Source: Thalassotalea psychrophila
GTDB lineage: Bacteria > Pseudomonadota > Gammaproteobacteria > Enterobacterales > Alteromonadaceae
Length of the DNA: 64,000 nt
Reading direction: 5' to 3'
NCBI RefSeq assembly: GCF_031583595.1
Contig: NZ_CP134145.1
Span: 1,488,001-1,552,000 of the forward strand
Made by a program: the position numbers and the translations under genes. The notes below the pieces were generated by a model. That model saw only the letters and a program-made list of their open reading frames with translations. It was not told the origin of the DNA and did no database searches. This document shows, piece by piece, positions 8,775 through 18,000 of the stretch; position 1 is the first letter of the stretch; every line of letters begins with the position of its first letter.

Positions 8775-11213
8775 ATGAAATTAATAAAATTATCTGGTAT
8801 CGCTTTATCGGTAGCGTTAGCAACTCATTCTGCGCAAGCACTTGATCAAACAGCACAAGATGATGCTGGAACAATAATCGATACCAGTTATCCCGATAGT
8901 GCGCTGGTAATGTCTGATGATATGGGCATTACTTTAGGCACTGAAATTGAAGCTGGTGAGGCTGAAGGCAGTGACTTTGATTTACTCGACTTAGCCCATG
9001 AGTTTTTCAATGAGTACGTAGCATCTGGTTCATCAACTTTAGCATTTAGTGTTGATGATATTGACTTTGAATTCACCACTCACATCGAATACAAATATGG
9101 CTTATTGCACCTTTACGGTACTAATAGCAATGGAAATATTTTGCGCTTAATTCGAGGTGATGAAAATGGTTGGTTTGGCGATGTAAGTAACGGTACTGAA
9201 TCATTTAGTATTATTGATACATACTCTTTGGGCGGTTCTGCATGGTTTTTACATGGTTATAAAATTCCAAATGTTGGCGAAATATTGGTTAATGATAAGT
9301 TACCAGTTCCTGCTACTAAAGATGGTAGTACCAACGTAGATGTAGGATATACCACAACACCATATATGGAATTTGTATATGGCAATAAGTCGATAAGAGC
9401 GTCAATTTTATGGTTCCATTACCAATCTCAAGATATTTTAGATAACAGTGGTGTCGATTATTATTTGAACCCATTATTTATCGAACGCCAAGATAGTCGC
9501 TTTCTTAACGATGAAGATAAACAAGAAGTTAGCAATCGCCAACTCTTGCATGGTGCTGAATACATGTTTGGTGACGCTTTAGGGGCAGAAACATTGCGTG
9601 ACTATATTAAAGACTTCGGTGTTGATTATGTCTCGGCAGTTACTCCCGCTGGCGGTTTTACCTGTGGAATACGACGCAATGAGTATAAATTAGACGATTT
9701 AGGTGGCCCTACTTTTGTTTACAAAGAAGAAACAGATAGAGCTGAAATTGTTTATGGCACCATCTTAGGTGGAATGCGCCATCAATGTCGTAATAGGCAT
9801 ATTGCTCGACACTTTTTCTTTCACAACTTTGCGCAAGTAAATCGTTCTTACTATGAGAATCATCCACTATTACCGGCTAACAAAAGAACCGATTATGGCG
9901 GAAAAAGCGATTACGCCTATGGCAGTAAATGTAATGGTCAAGTAACGGTGATGAACTTAGACTTTAATCAAGACTCTTTACCAATTCCAGTGTTATCTTC
10001 ACCAAACGTTACCTATAAAGGTCAAACGTGTGGTGATGAAAGTAATAATAACGCTAGAGCGGTTACTGAGTCATTGCCTTCTATGGCGAACAATGGTGTA
10101 AAACCTGAACAAAGCGCCGATGTAAGCTTTAAATCGTCTGTGTTTTTAGCGTTAGAGGGCACATCACATGCCAATGTGACGCTAGTTCGTGATGGTGACT
10201 TAAGCGAAAGTGCGAGCGTTGAAGTAGCCTTTACATCAACGGATAATGAATTTTCAGCGCTTGAGAATGTTGACTTTAAAGCAAAATTTGTTCGCGCCGA
10301 GTTTGCTCCAGGTGAAAGTGAGACAAGTGTTGATGTTCGTATTATTGATAACGATCAATATCGTGAAAATGCCGACATTCAAGCGGAACTATTTTTTGCT
10401 AAAAGGTTGAACATGCCAGCAAGCGCTAAAGCGCAGGTGATTATTCAAGACAATGATTCAGCCAAACCTGGTTCATTTAGCTTTGAAGCCAACACCCTTA
10501 ATGTCAATGAAAACGAGCAAACAGCTAGCATCAAAATTATCCGTAGTGGTGATTTTGAAGGTGGCCAGTCGATTAATTACAGCTTTGTAGATGGCTCAGC
10601 AAAAATCGGTAGTCATTATAATGCGGAAAATGGTCAAGTATATTTCGCCGAAGGTGAGGTAGAGCAGACTATTGAAGTTGAATTACTTGCTAACGATTAT
10701 CAAAATGTTGGAGTAAGTCAATTCCAAGTTATGATTGAAACCGATGTTTCAGGTGATATTAAAACTATGGATATAGTCATCAACGACGATGAATTAGCCT
10801 CGGGAACTATTGCGCTTGCAACTGAAACTATTGATGTAGATTACTACGCCTCACAAGCAACAATTACACTAACACGTAATGATGCAACGACTGGTGAAAT
10901 TCAAGTGCACTATAAAACAGTTGACGGCAGTGCCGTTGCGGGCACTCATTTTGTTGAGAGCTTTGGCAATGTAACATTTGCTGCGGGTGAAACTGAAAAA
11001 ACCATCCACATTAAAAAGTTAAATGTAACCGATGCGACTGAGCAAACCCAGTTTACCGTTGTTATGGCAAGCCCACAGTTATCTGGTGCTAAAATAGTAA
11101 CCGTTAACCTAATGACCGAGCCTGAACGCGAAAGCGACTCAGACGGTGGCTCGTTAGGCTGGTTGGCATTATCAGCGCTAGCGTTAACAGGCTTAAGACG
11201 AAAAATTGGTTAA
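8775..11213 (+). CDS. Secreted Calx-beta repeat protein with GlyGly-CTERM tail
   Basis: 812 residues. The ATG at 8775 is chosen because GGAG lies just upstream and the product then begins with a signal peptide (MKLIKLSGIALSVALATHSAQA). Residues 30-440 form a domain I do not recognise; it contains several Cys and His (for example CGIRRNEYK and HQCRNRHIARHFFFH) but no HExxH zinc-protease motif. Three Calx-beta-like units follow (about 449-560, 566-675 and 677-778), each with the ANxxFxxGExxxxxxVxIxxND type ending. The C-terminus (DGGSLGWLALSALALTGLRRK) is a GlyGly-CTERM tail. The gene starts 44 bases after the giant protease and shares its export and anchoring signals, so the two may be co-expressed. 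The catalytic role, if any, is unknown. Confidence 0.88.
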   Translation: MKLIKLSGIALSVALATHSAQALDQTAQDDAGTIIDTSYPDSALVMSDDMGITLGTEIEAGEAEGSDFDLLDLAHEFFNEYVASGSSTLAFSVDDIDFEFTTHIEYKYGLLHLYGTNSNGNILRLIRGDENGWFGDVSNGTESFSIIDTYSLGGSAWFLHGYKIPNVGEILVNDKLPVPATKDGSTNVDVGYTTTPYMEFVYGNKSIRASILWFHYQSQDILDNSGVDYYLNPLFIERQDSRFLNDEDKQEVSNRQLLHGAEYMFGDALGAETLRDYIKDFGVDYVSAVTPAGGFTCGIRRNEYKLDDLGGPTFVYKEETDRAEIVYGTILGGMRHQCRNRHIARHFFFHNFAQVNRSYYENHPLLPANKRTDYGGKSDYAYGSKCNGQVTVMNLDFNQDSLPIPVLSSPNVTYKGQTCGDESNNNARAVTESLPSMANNGVKPEQSADVSFKSSVFLALEGTSHANVTLVRDGDLSESASVEVAFTSTDNEFSALENVDFKAKFVRAEFAPGESETSVDVRIIDNDQYRENADIQAELFFAKRLNMPASAKAQVIIQDNDSAKPGSFSFEANTLNVNENEQTASIKIIRSGDFEGGQSINYSFVDGSAKIGSHYNAENGQVYFAEGEVEQTIEVELLANDYQNVGVSQFQVMIETDVSGDIKTMDIVINDDELASGTIALATETIDVDYYASQATITLTRNDATTGEIQVHYKTVDGSAVAGTHFVESFGNVTFAAGETEKTIHIKKLNVTDATEQTQFTVVMASPQLSGAKIVTVNLMTEPERESDSDGGSLGWLALSALALTGLRRKIG

Positions 11214-11254
11214 TTAACAAATGCTAGTTAACTAGCAAGTAAATAACCTTAACA

Positions 11255-11287
11255 AAATCCGCAGTAATTTTTACTGCGGATTTTTTT
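11255..11287 (+). terminator. Rho-independent terminator after the GlyGly-CTERM operon
   Basis: A 13-bp perfect stem (AAATCCGCAGTAA at 11255-11267 and its complement at 11271-11283) with a TTT loop and a T run to 11287. It ends the 2260-11213 transcription unit. A short repeat begins exactly two bases after the T run. Confidence 0.9.
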
Positions 11288-11289
11288 CG

Positions 11290-11372
11290 TTCAGGGATGA
11301 GCGAATGCAAAACACCATGGATGGTATCAGTTTTGTAAAGATTCAGGGATGAGCGAATGCAAAACACCATGG
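11290..11372. repeat. Two copies of a 31-bp repeat (terminator-adjacent family)
   Basis: The 31-bp sequence beginning TTCAGGGATGAGCGAATGC and ending ACACCATGG is present identically at 11290-11320 and 11342-11372. The bases after each copy are also similar (GGTATCA). Diverged relatives lie at 31792-31822 (23 of 31 bases identical) and 58257-58278 (18 of 22). Confidence 0.85.
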
Positions 11373-11407
11373 GTATCATAGATGCAATACCCAGACTATA
11401 ATCCGTC

Positions 11408-11427
11408 ATTCTCGCGCTAGCGGGAAT
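11408..11427. repeat. REP-like short palindrome
   Basis: ATTCTCGC-GCTA-GCGGGAAT forms an 8-bp stem with one G-T pair. It resembles the CATTCCCGCG...CGCGGGAATCC intergenic palindromes common in proteobacteria. It lies between the 31-bp repeats and the toxin-antitoxin genes. Confidence 0.6.
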
Positions 11428-11537
11428 CCATCTTTTTAGCCTGTTTGTACTTTCTTCTTGCTGTTCACATTTATTTTCTTTAAAACAATATAAAACCTAT
11501 AATTGGACCGATTAAAAGTCTTTAAAAAGGTTTCTAA

Positions 11538-11786
11538 ATGACTGCTCGAATATTAACAGAAATAGCTACAAGCATAACTGAACTAAAATCCAACCCTATG
11601 AAAGTGGTATCTAGTGCCCACGGAGATCCTATTGCAGTGCTTAATAGGAATGAACCAGCTTTCTATTGCGTTCCCGCGAAAGCTTATGAGCTATTGATGG
11701 AGAAGCTTGAAGATCTCGAGCTGTTGGCATTAGTAGAAGAACGTAAAAATGAAGCTTCAATATCGGTTAGCATTGATGACTTATAA
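11538..11786 (+). CDS. Type II antitoxin, Phd/YefM (RelB-like) family
   Basis: 82 residues beginning MTARILTEIATSITELKSNP. The N-terminal half has the Phd/YefM DNA-binding pattern (SITELKSNPMKVV, then HGDPIAVLNRNEPAFYCVP), and the C-terminal half is the charged toxin-binding helix. It is expected to neutralise the RelE-type toxin encoded next and to repress the shared promoter. Its last 11 bases overlap the toxin gene, which suggests translational coupling. The AT-rich stretch just upstream (about 11455-11537) probably holds the promoter. The pair is isolated, directly after short repeats, a setting typical of horizontally moving toxin-antitoxin modules. Confidence 0.92.
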   Translation: MTARILTEIATSITELKSNPMKVVSSAHGDPIAVLNRNEPAFYCVPAKAYELLMEKLEDLELLALVEERKNEASISVSIDDL

Positions 11787-12063
11787 GCTTGAGTTTAAAA
11801 AATCAGCTTTTAAGGAGTGGAAGAAATTAGGAGCTACGCTCCAAGCTCAATTCAAAAAGATACTTATAGAACGCCTAACCAATCCTTATGTTCAACCTGA
11901 CAAACTTTCAGGAGCAGACAACCTATACAAAATTAAGCTTCGCCAAGCAGGTTATAGATTAGTTTATAAATTTGAAGATGACGTTTTGACAATAACAGTG
12001 ATTGCGGTAGGTAAAAGAGAACATGGTAAAGTATATGAGCAAGCATTCAAGAGATTAAATTAG
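11776..12063 (+). CDS. Type II toxin, RelE/ParE family
   Basis: 95 residues starting MTYKLEFKKSAFKEWKKLG. The ATG at 11776 overlaps the antitoxin stop and gives the usual RelE N-terminus; an upstream in-frame ATG at 11749 would add nine residues inside the antitoxin gene. The RelE fold pattern is clear: a Lys/Arg-rich helical first half, then KLSGADNLYKIKLRQAGYRLVY and a final strand ITVIAVGKREHGKVY. RelE proteins cleave mRNA on the ribosome, and the conserved Lys/Arg and late Arg residues needed for that are present. The closest relatives I recall are RelE toxins of Vibrio superintegrons, but no attC site could be confirmed here. Confidence 0.93.
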   Translation: MTYKLEFKKSAFKEWKKLGATLQAQFKKILIERLTNPYVQPDKLSGADNLYKIKLRQAGYRLVYKFEDDVLTITVIAVGKREHGKVYEQAFKRLN

Positions 12064-12172
12064 TCTCATTGCTACCATTATGATGCATTAACGTCTTCGA
12101 TGGTTTTATCTAAAATAGAGTAATTGATTGGAGTTGGCTCTTTAAGTTTTCACAGTTATATTTAAACCATAA

Positions 12173-12201
12173 AAAAACCAGTTCAAAATGAACTGGTTTT
12201 T
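12173..12201. terminator. Bidirectional Rho-independent terminator
   Basis: AAAAACCAGTTC (12173-12184) pairs perfectly with GAACTGGTTTTT (12190-12201) around an AAAAT loop. It can terminate the toxin transcript from the left and the lipoprotein gene from the right. Confidence 0.88.
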
Positions 12202-12234
12202 AAAGTTAGCCAGAAGGCTATTTTATTGTTAGTA

Positions 12235-14829
12235 CTAAGGTTTCACTTCACCTTCAAAACCAGTTCCTGTACATTGTGCGTCCAAAGAGCCTATTGCACA
12301 AACACCATTAGGACCTGATGTTAGTGTTCTAGCATCAAACTCTAAATCAAGTTCAAATGTTTTATCGCTACAACCCCAAACATGTTCTTCTAGTTCATTT
12401 AACGAGAAGCCACAAGAGCGAACAATACTACAACTCACTTGCCCTTCATTGATAGTACAAACATTTTTGTCTGCGATATAAATTGAATTAGCTACCGCGT
12501 TTTCAGCAAATGTTACAGCATCTAATAAAACGGTATTTTGGTGAACGCCTTCAATATAAGGAGTTAGAGTTTCTTCCATTGGTGCAACATAGTCACCTTC
12601 GGCAACAATTAGTACGTTGTTTTCATCATAAATATCTGCAGGGGCCGATGGGAGTGAGTTGACTTGATCGCTCTGACCGTAACAAATAGGCGTTCCATCA
12701 TCAATCAAACATACACGCTTGTTATTCATTTGTAGGTTACTAATGGTTGTCGATGCATGGTTTATACTGTTATGCGTATAATCTGGGTTACCCCAACATT
12801 GCAGGCCGTTGTCGTCAATTACACAAACCGAGGTTTCTGAAGCGAATAATTCTTGCGGGTTGACAAATTCTGGCATTACTGTGGTAATTTCATACTCATC
12901 ACCACCCCAACATTTAACTACAGTAGACGTAACAGTGTCGATAGTTTCGTCGCCTAGTGCGCAAGATGCACGTGCTGTTGCCACTAGGTTTTGAACGTTA
13001 GTTAAATCGGGTGTATCATTTATAACCGATGCGTCAGGCGCAGAAAAACAGTTAATGCCGCTTTCATCTGCATAACACATATGATAAAAACCCATCACCA
13101 TATGTGTTGGATTGTTGGTTAAAAATTGTTCTCCTGCCCATACTTTGATTTGACCATCTAAACAGAAAATTTCTTTAGTGCCGGCGTCATCAACCATTAC
13201 ACAAGTGCCGACTGATGCGGCTTTATCACCGCTTTGAATGATTGCATCAGCGGTAAAGTTTAACGAGTATCCTTTTAGGCTCGTCGGCTTAGACCATTTG
13301 TAGTCTTTTAAACACAGCAAACTGTTATCAGTTTTTAGACCTAGACACATATCATAGCCAGGTATGTTCGCATGAGCTGCAACATCAAATACCGCTAGAC
13401 CTTCTGCTTCATAGGGTTTCGGATCTGCATCATTTAAAATACCATCGTTGTCGCTATCACCATCTTCGTCAGTACATGATGTAACAGAATCTGCTTTTGT
13501 AGCACAATCGCCTAGACCATCTTTATCAATATCGCTGATGAAGTCAGCATTATTGGGTAAATCATCATTGGCATCAACAACACCATCGTTGTCGGTGTCA
13601 TTGGTATTTGCCTGCTCCCTTTCAACCAACACTTGGGCAAGAGCGGCAAGATCTGTTTTGGTTGATAACGGTACATCTGTGGCAAAAAAGTCTACTGTTA
13701 ACCACTTATTATCGACTGCATATTTTGTTGATACACTTTTTAGTGCTTCAGTTTTAAAATCAGCATAAATACTGTCGTTAATTGCAGCAAGATTATTACC
13801 TACAGAAGCTAATATTTGCTGGTGCACTAAGTGAGTGAAAGGTGAAATAACGGCAGTGTAATCGCCATCTTCGTTTACCGCATCAGTAACAGGGAAGCTG
13901 TAGAGTTTAAACGGCATTGCTGCAAAATCATCGTCACGACGAGAAATGTCGTCGGCGCCTTCGCCAATATTAGCTACCAAAGTACTACGTTTGATTTGTT
14001 CAATTAAATCGCCTGTGACAGTAAGGGTAAAGTCACCTTCATCAGCAGATACCGTTACTGGTTCACCTTCATCTAAGGTAAAGTTATTGTTTAAATCTAA
14101 GAATACGCTAGCACCATTAATGTAACCATCAACTACTTTACCAATAATGTTAACACTCGCTGGTGTTACGCTTAACATAACTGTGTGCGTTTGTGATGTT
14201 GTCGTAGTAGATGCGGTAATTACTATAGTATATGTACCTACATCAGCAGCCGTTGGGTTTGCAGTAAAGCTACCCGTTGTTGTATCAAAACTAAAACCAG
14301 CCCAAGAAGGTGCACCTGACACTGAATATGTAACGTTTGCGGCTTCGGCATCATTTAGGGTCGGTGTGAAAACTACTTCATCATCGGCAACAACAGTTAA
14401 CGATGATTGACCTATAAGTGAGAATATGTCATTTACCGTTAACGTAAACGGTGCTAACGCTGTTGAATCTGTGCCATCGGTTGCTGAAATTGTAATGTTT
14501 TCATAAATACCGGCTTGGCCTTGAGCTGGTGTACCTGAAAGGGTACCTGTATCTGCGTCAAATGCTGCCCATTCAGGTTTTTCACTGATTGTAAAAGTAA
14601 CTGTGTCACCAGCATCTGAGTCAGTTGCTGTTGGGGTAAAACTATAAGCAGCGCCTTCATCAACATAAGTATCTGCTGTTCCGGTGATCACTGGAGCACT
14701 GTTGGTTGTATTATTGTTATTGCCTGGATCTGGCGTACCTGAGCCGCTACCGCCACCACCACAGGCTGTTAAACCTAAAGTTGCAGCAACTAACAAAGCT
14801 AAGGAAGATTTATTTAAATTTTTGTTCAT
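12235..14829 (-). CDS. Lipoprotein with Ig-like (He_PIG), calcium-binding and RCC1-like parts
   Basis: 864 residues. The signal peptide ends in the lipobox LTAC and is followed by a Gly/Ser-rich linker, so the protein should be membrane-anchored outside the cytoplasm. Two cadherin-like He_PIG Ig domains (about 45-135 and 140-225) contain phrases such as GTLSGTPAQGQAGIYENITI. A further beta-rich domain is followed by Asp-rich thrombospondin-3-like calcium repeats (DTDNDGVVDANDDLPNNAD, about 405-470). The C-terminal 390 residues hold repeated C-x-x-D-x-G-x-x-C-W/Y-G units (CVIDDNGLQCWG, CLIDDGTPICYG), an RCC1-like arrangement with paired Cys. The ligand is unknown. The gene is convergent with the toxin-antitoxin pair. 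Confidence 0.88.
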   Translation of the reverse strand: MNKNLNKSSLALLVAATLGLTACGGGGSGSGTPDPGNNNNTTNSAPVITGTADTYVDEGAAYSFTPTATDSDAGDTVTFTISEKPEWAAFDADTGTLSGTPAQGQAGIYENITISATDGTDSTALAPFTLTVNDIFSLIGQSSLTVVADDEVVFTPTLNDAEAANVTYSVSGAPSWAGFSFDTTTGSFTANPTAADVGTYTIVITASTTTTSQTHTVMLSVTPASVNIIGKVVDGYINGASVFLDLNNNFTLDEGEPVTVSADEGDFTLTVTGDLIEQIKRSTLVANIGEGADDISRRDDDFAAMPFKLYSFPVTDAVNEDGDYTAVISPFTHLVHQQILASVGNNLAAINDSIYADFKTEALKSVSTKYAVDNKWLTVDFFATDVPLSTKTDLAALAQVLVEREQANTNDTDNDGVVDANDDLPNNADFISDIDKDGLGDCATKADSVTSCTDEDGDSDNDGILNDADPKPYEAEGLAVFDVAAHANIPGYDMCLGLKTDNSLLCLKDYKWSKPTSLKGYSLNFTADAIIQSGDKAASVGTCVMVDDAGTKEIFCLDGQIKVWAGEQFLTNNPTHMVMGFYHMCYADESGINCFSAPDASVINDTPDLTNVQNLVATARASCALGDETIDTVTSTVVKCWGGDEYEITTVMPEFVNPQELFASETSVCVIDDNGLQCWGNPDYTHNSINHASTTISNLQMNNKRVCLIDDGTPICYGQSDQVNSLPSAPADIYDENNVLIVAEGDYVAPMEETLTPYIEGVHQNTVLLDAVTFAENAVANSIYIADKNVCTINEGQVSCSIVRSCGFSLNELEEHVWGCSDKTFELDLEFDARTLTSGPNGVCAIGSLDAQCTGTGFEGEVKP

Positions 14830-15040
14830 AGTTTCTCTCGTTGATGATAGTAATGAACAAGCCAGTTATTATTGTTTTAGGGGCTTACTCTTAAAAATTA
14901 GTCACCACTGAGAGTATGATATTGAAGCGTAGCTAGTTGTTAAAAAGTGTAAAGCACAAAGTCACGTCATTTTTGTTTGATATATTACATAAAAATCAAA
15001 TGGTTAATTTTATTAAAAAAATTTGTTAAATGATTAGATA

Positions 15041-18000
15041 CTATAAAATTTTACGTCTAACTGCTGTAACTAACATCATACAAGCCACTAACAACCAATT
15101 AACAGAACCGCCACTTGAAGTGCTCGATTTTACCTGAGTAATATTAATTGTTGCGGTAGCAATGGTAGATTCTCGGTCATCAACTTTAACTATCAGATCA
15201 AAGGTTACTTGGCTATCGGCTTCAACAGATGGCAGCATGAATGTTATGTCACTTTGTGACATACCATTAACTGAAATAGCAGGACCAGAGCGCTGTTGCC
15301 AAGTGTATTCAATGATCCTTGTAGTCGTAGGATTAATACTTTGCTTACCCGACAGACTAATCGATTCATTTTCGAATGCAGATATTTGCACGGTTTCTTG
15401 ACCGTTAATTTTTGCAACAGGTAATCCCTTGAAGTGCACATCATTAAATCTTTTTTCAGGCAATAATTGATTGTTTACACTATGTCTCAAATCGAGTGTT
15501 AGTGTTTGATCAAGAACTAAACCTTGCGTATCTAAGTTAATAATTATTTCAATGTTTTTACTCGCCACACTTTGCTCAAGATCGATAGTTAATACGTTAT
15601 TGCTTATTGAGTAGATTTCTGAAGCCGTAAGAACTTCGATACCTTCAGGGATAGGGATTTCGAGGAAGTGGTTTAACAGTTGTTCACTGTGGTTAGCATC
15701 GATAAATATCTTTAATTGTAATTGCTCATCAGCGTTAACTGTTGCTGGAGCATATAAAGCTGTATTGTTTGCAGTTCGGCTGATACGAACAGGAATAAAG
15801 CCAACATCTTCTTGCTTATCAATAGTAGAAGATAATCCAACAGCGGTTATGTATTGCTCATTGCTTAACATATTGGCATTCCAAGATATGTTTAAACCAA
15901 TATCAGTATTATTGTCAATTTGCGAATTAGTCGAGGCGATCAATGAACCGTCGTCTTCATTAATCGTTAAAACTTCAAACTCAATCATGTCGGCGATATT
16001 ACTTGGGTTTACTTTGTCGCCGTAGTTGTGAATTAGTACATAATAATTCGCATTCGCTGGGTCATCAATTTGGCACCTTTCCATAGCCGATGGCGAGACA
16101 CTTTCACACACTAAACTGGTCATTTCATGTTCAGTATCTACTTTGCCATTAAAATTCCAATCGTAGCCTATATATAAATCTAAATCTGGAGAGGTTGTAG
16201 ATAAAATATTAACTTCGATATAACGGGTTCCCAAATGGGTGCTTAATGGAATAGCAAAAAAGGTTTCATCGTCGTTATAAATATTGTAAGGGAAAACGGT
16301 TGTGTCGAAATCGTCCCGATTTAACTCAATTTGGTATTTATCTATCTTTGCAATGCTATAAGGTGTTGTGTAAATCTCATCAACCGCTGTGGTAACGACA
16401 TTATCAATATTAACTTGTCCAATGTTAGCGTGGGCATTGATGGTAATGTTGTTGGGGTATTTGCCTTTTTGGAATGTAGCAATTAACGGCAGGATTGCAC
16501 GAGCTAAACCTTCGCTGTTATCAATGACTATATCGGCACTAACGTATTCGCTGGGGTAGTCGCTATTAATTTTGCCTCGAAACTCGATACTAATTACTTC
16601 ATTGGCGTTCAATGAAAATTTTTCAATTGAGGTACTGATCTCAATACCAGTTGATTGGTTGGCGATTGAAACTTGAAAATCACCAGCGGCCGTCGCTTTA
16701 AATGTACGAGTCCAAACACACTCAATCATACATTTATTACCCACAAGAGCAGGTAGGTTTAATGATTGAATATTACCTTGCAAGCTTGGGTCGGCATTAT
16801 AAAAATTTTGGCTTGTTTCATTCATAACCAATGAGGATTGGATTGCACGATCAATGAGAATGTTGCCGGTGCCTCTTTCAAATAAACCTGCAGGCTCTAA
16901 GTCTGCTTTATAAACTGCTTTATTCGCGGTAAGCATTAACGCTGATTGTGCTTCAGATGGTGTCCAGTTAGGTTTTAAACCTGCTATTAATGCTAGCGCA
17001 CCAGCTACATGCGGACTCGCCATTGAAGTACCATCTAAAAATGCGTATGGAGGCTGTTCATCTTTACTATAAAATGGTTGGTTATCTGCATTTGCCGCAT
17101 AGATGGCAACACCTGGCGCGGAAACATGAGGAACAAGGTACTCACTAAAAATAGGCTCCGGACCACGAGAGCTAAAATCAGCAATTATATTGCTTTTACT
17201 TTTATCATTGATTTGTTCACTGTCAGATATCGTGACAGTAGCATCAGTATTAGTAGCCGCAAAATTGATCAAATATTGCCCTGATTGGTAATCAATATGA
17301 ATACTCGGTAATACGTGAAAGTCGGTATTTAATTGTTCACCTTCTTTTACTGTATTAATTAGTACCATACCTGCAGCGTTACCTGCTAATGCATTGCGGC
17401 CTTTTTCAACACGTGGTGTAGAACCACGTCGGCAAATAACAATTTTATCGGTTAAAGAGCCTTCGCTAAATGGACGTAAACAGTCACCATTATTAAATTC
17501 GTCACCATCGATTATTGTAGCTGTTACACCACTTGTTGCGGCATAGCCATAAACAGTCTCAAAGTCGTTGTTAGAACCATCTATGGTTAATGATTTTTGT
17601 GAATACGCTCTGCTATGACTTACAGCTGCAACAGATGTTAGCCAAGGTGCATTGCCTGGGCTCATTAGAGATTTTTCACCTGAGCCCATATTACCAGCTG
17701 AGGTAGCAACATGAATACCTGCTTCTCTGGCACTTAACATCGCCAGAGCGTCAAGACTGTACCAAGGACTAATGGCTTCACCACCAATAGAATAGTTAAT
17801 CACTTGTATACCGTTGGCAATCGCATGTTCAACCGCTAAAGCAGCAACATCAGGCCAGCAACCATCGAGATCACAGACTTGATAAGAGACAATGTTAGCA
17901 TGTGGTGCCACACCACTTATCTGGTTAAAGCTTTGTTCAGTTTTATCACCTACTACATTATAAATTGGAACATTCTTCACCACATTTCCTGCTACTGTAC

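Noticed and set aside
8775..11213. Metalloprotease (HExxH) identity for the Calx-beta protein
   Set aside because: The nearest His-rich segment is HQCRNRHIARHFFFH, which is not HExxH; no other zinc-protease motif is seen.
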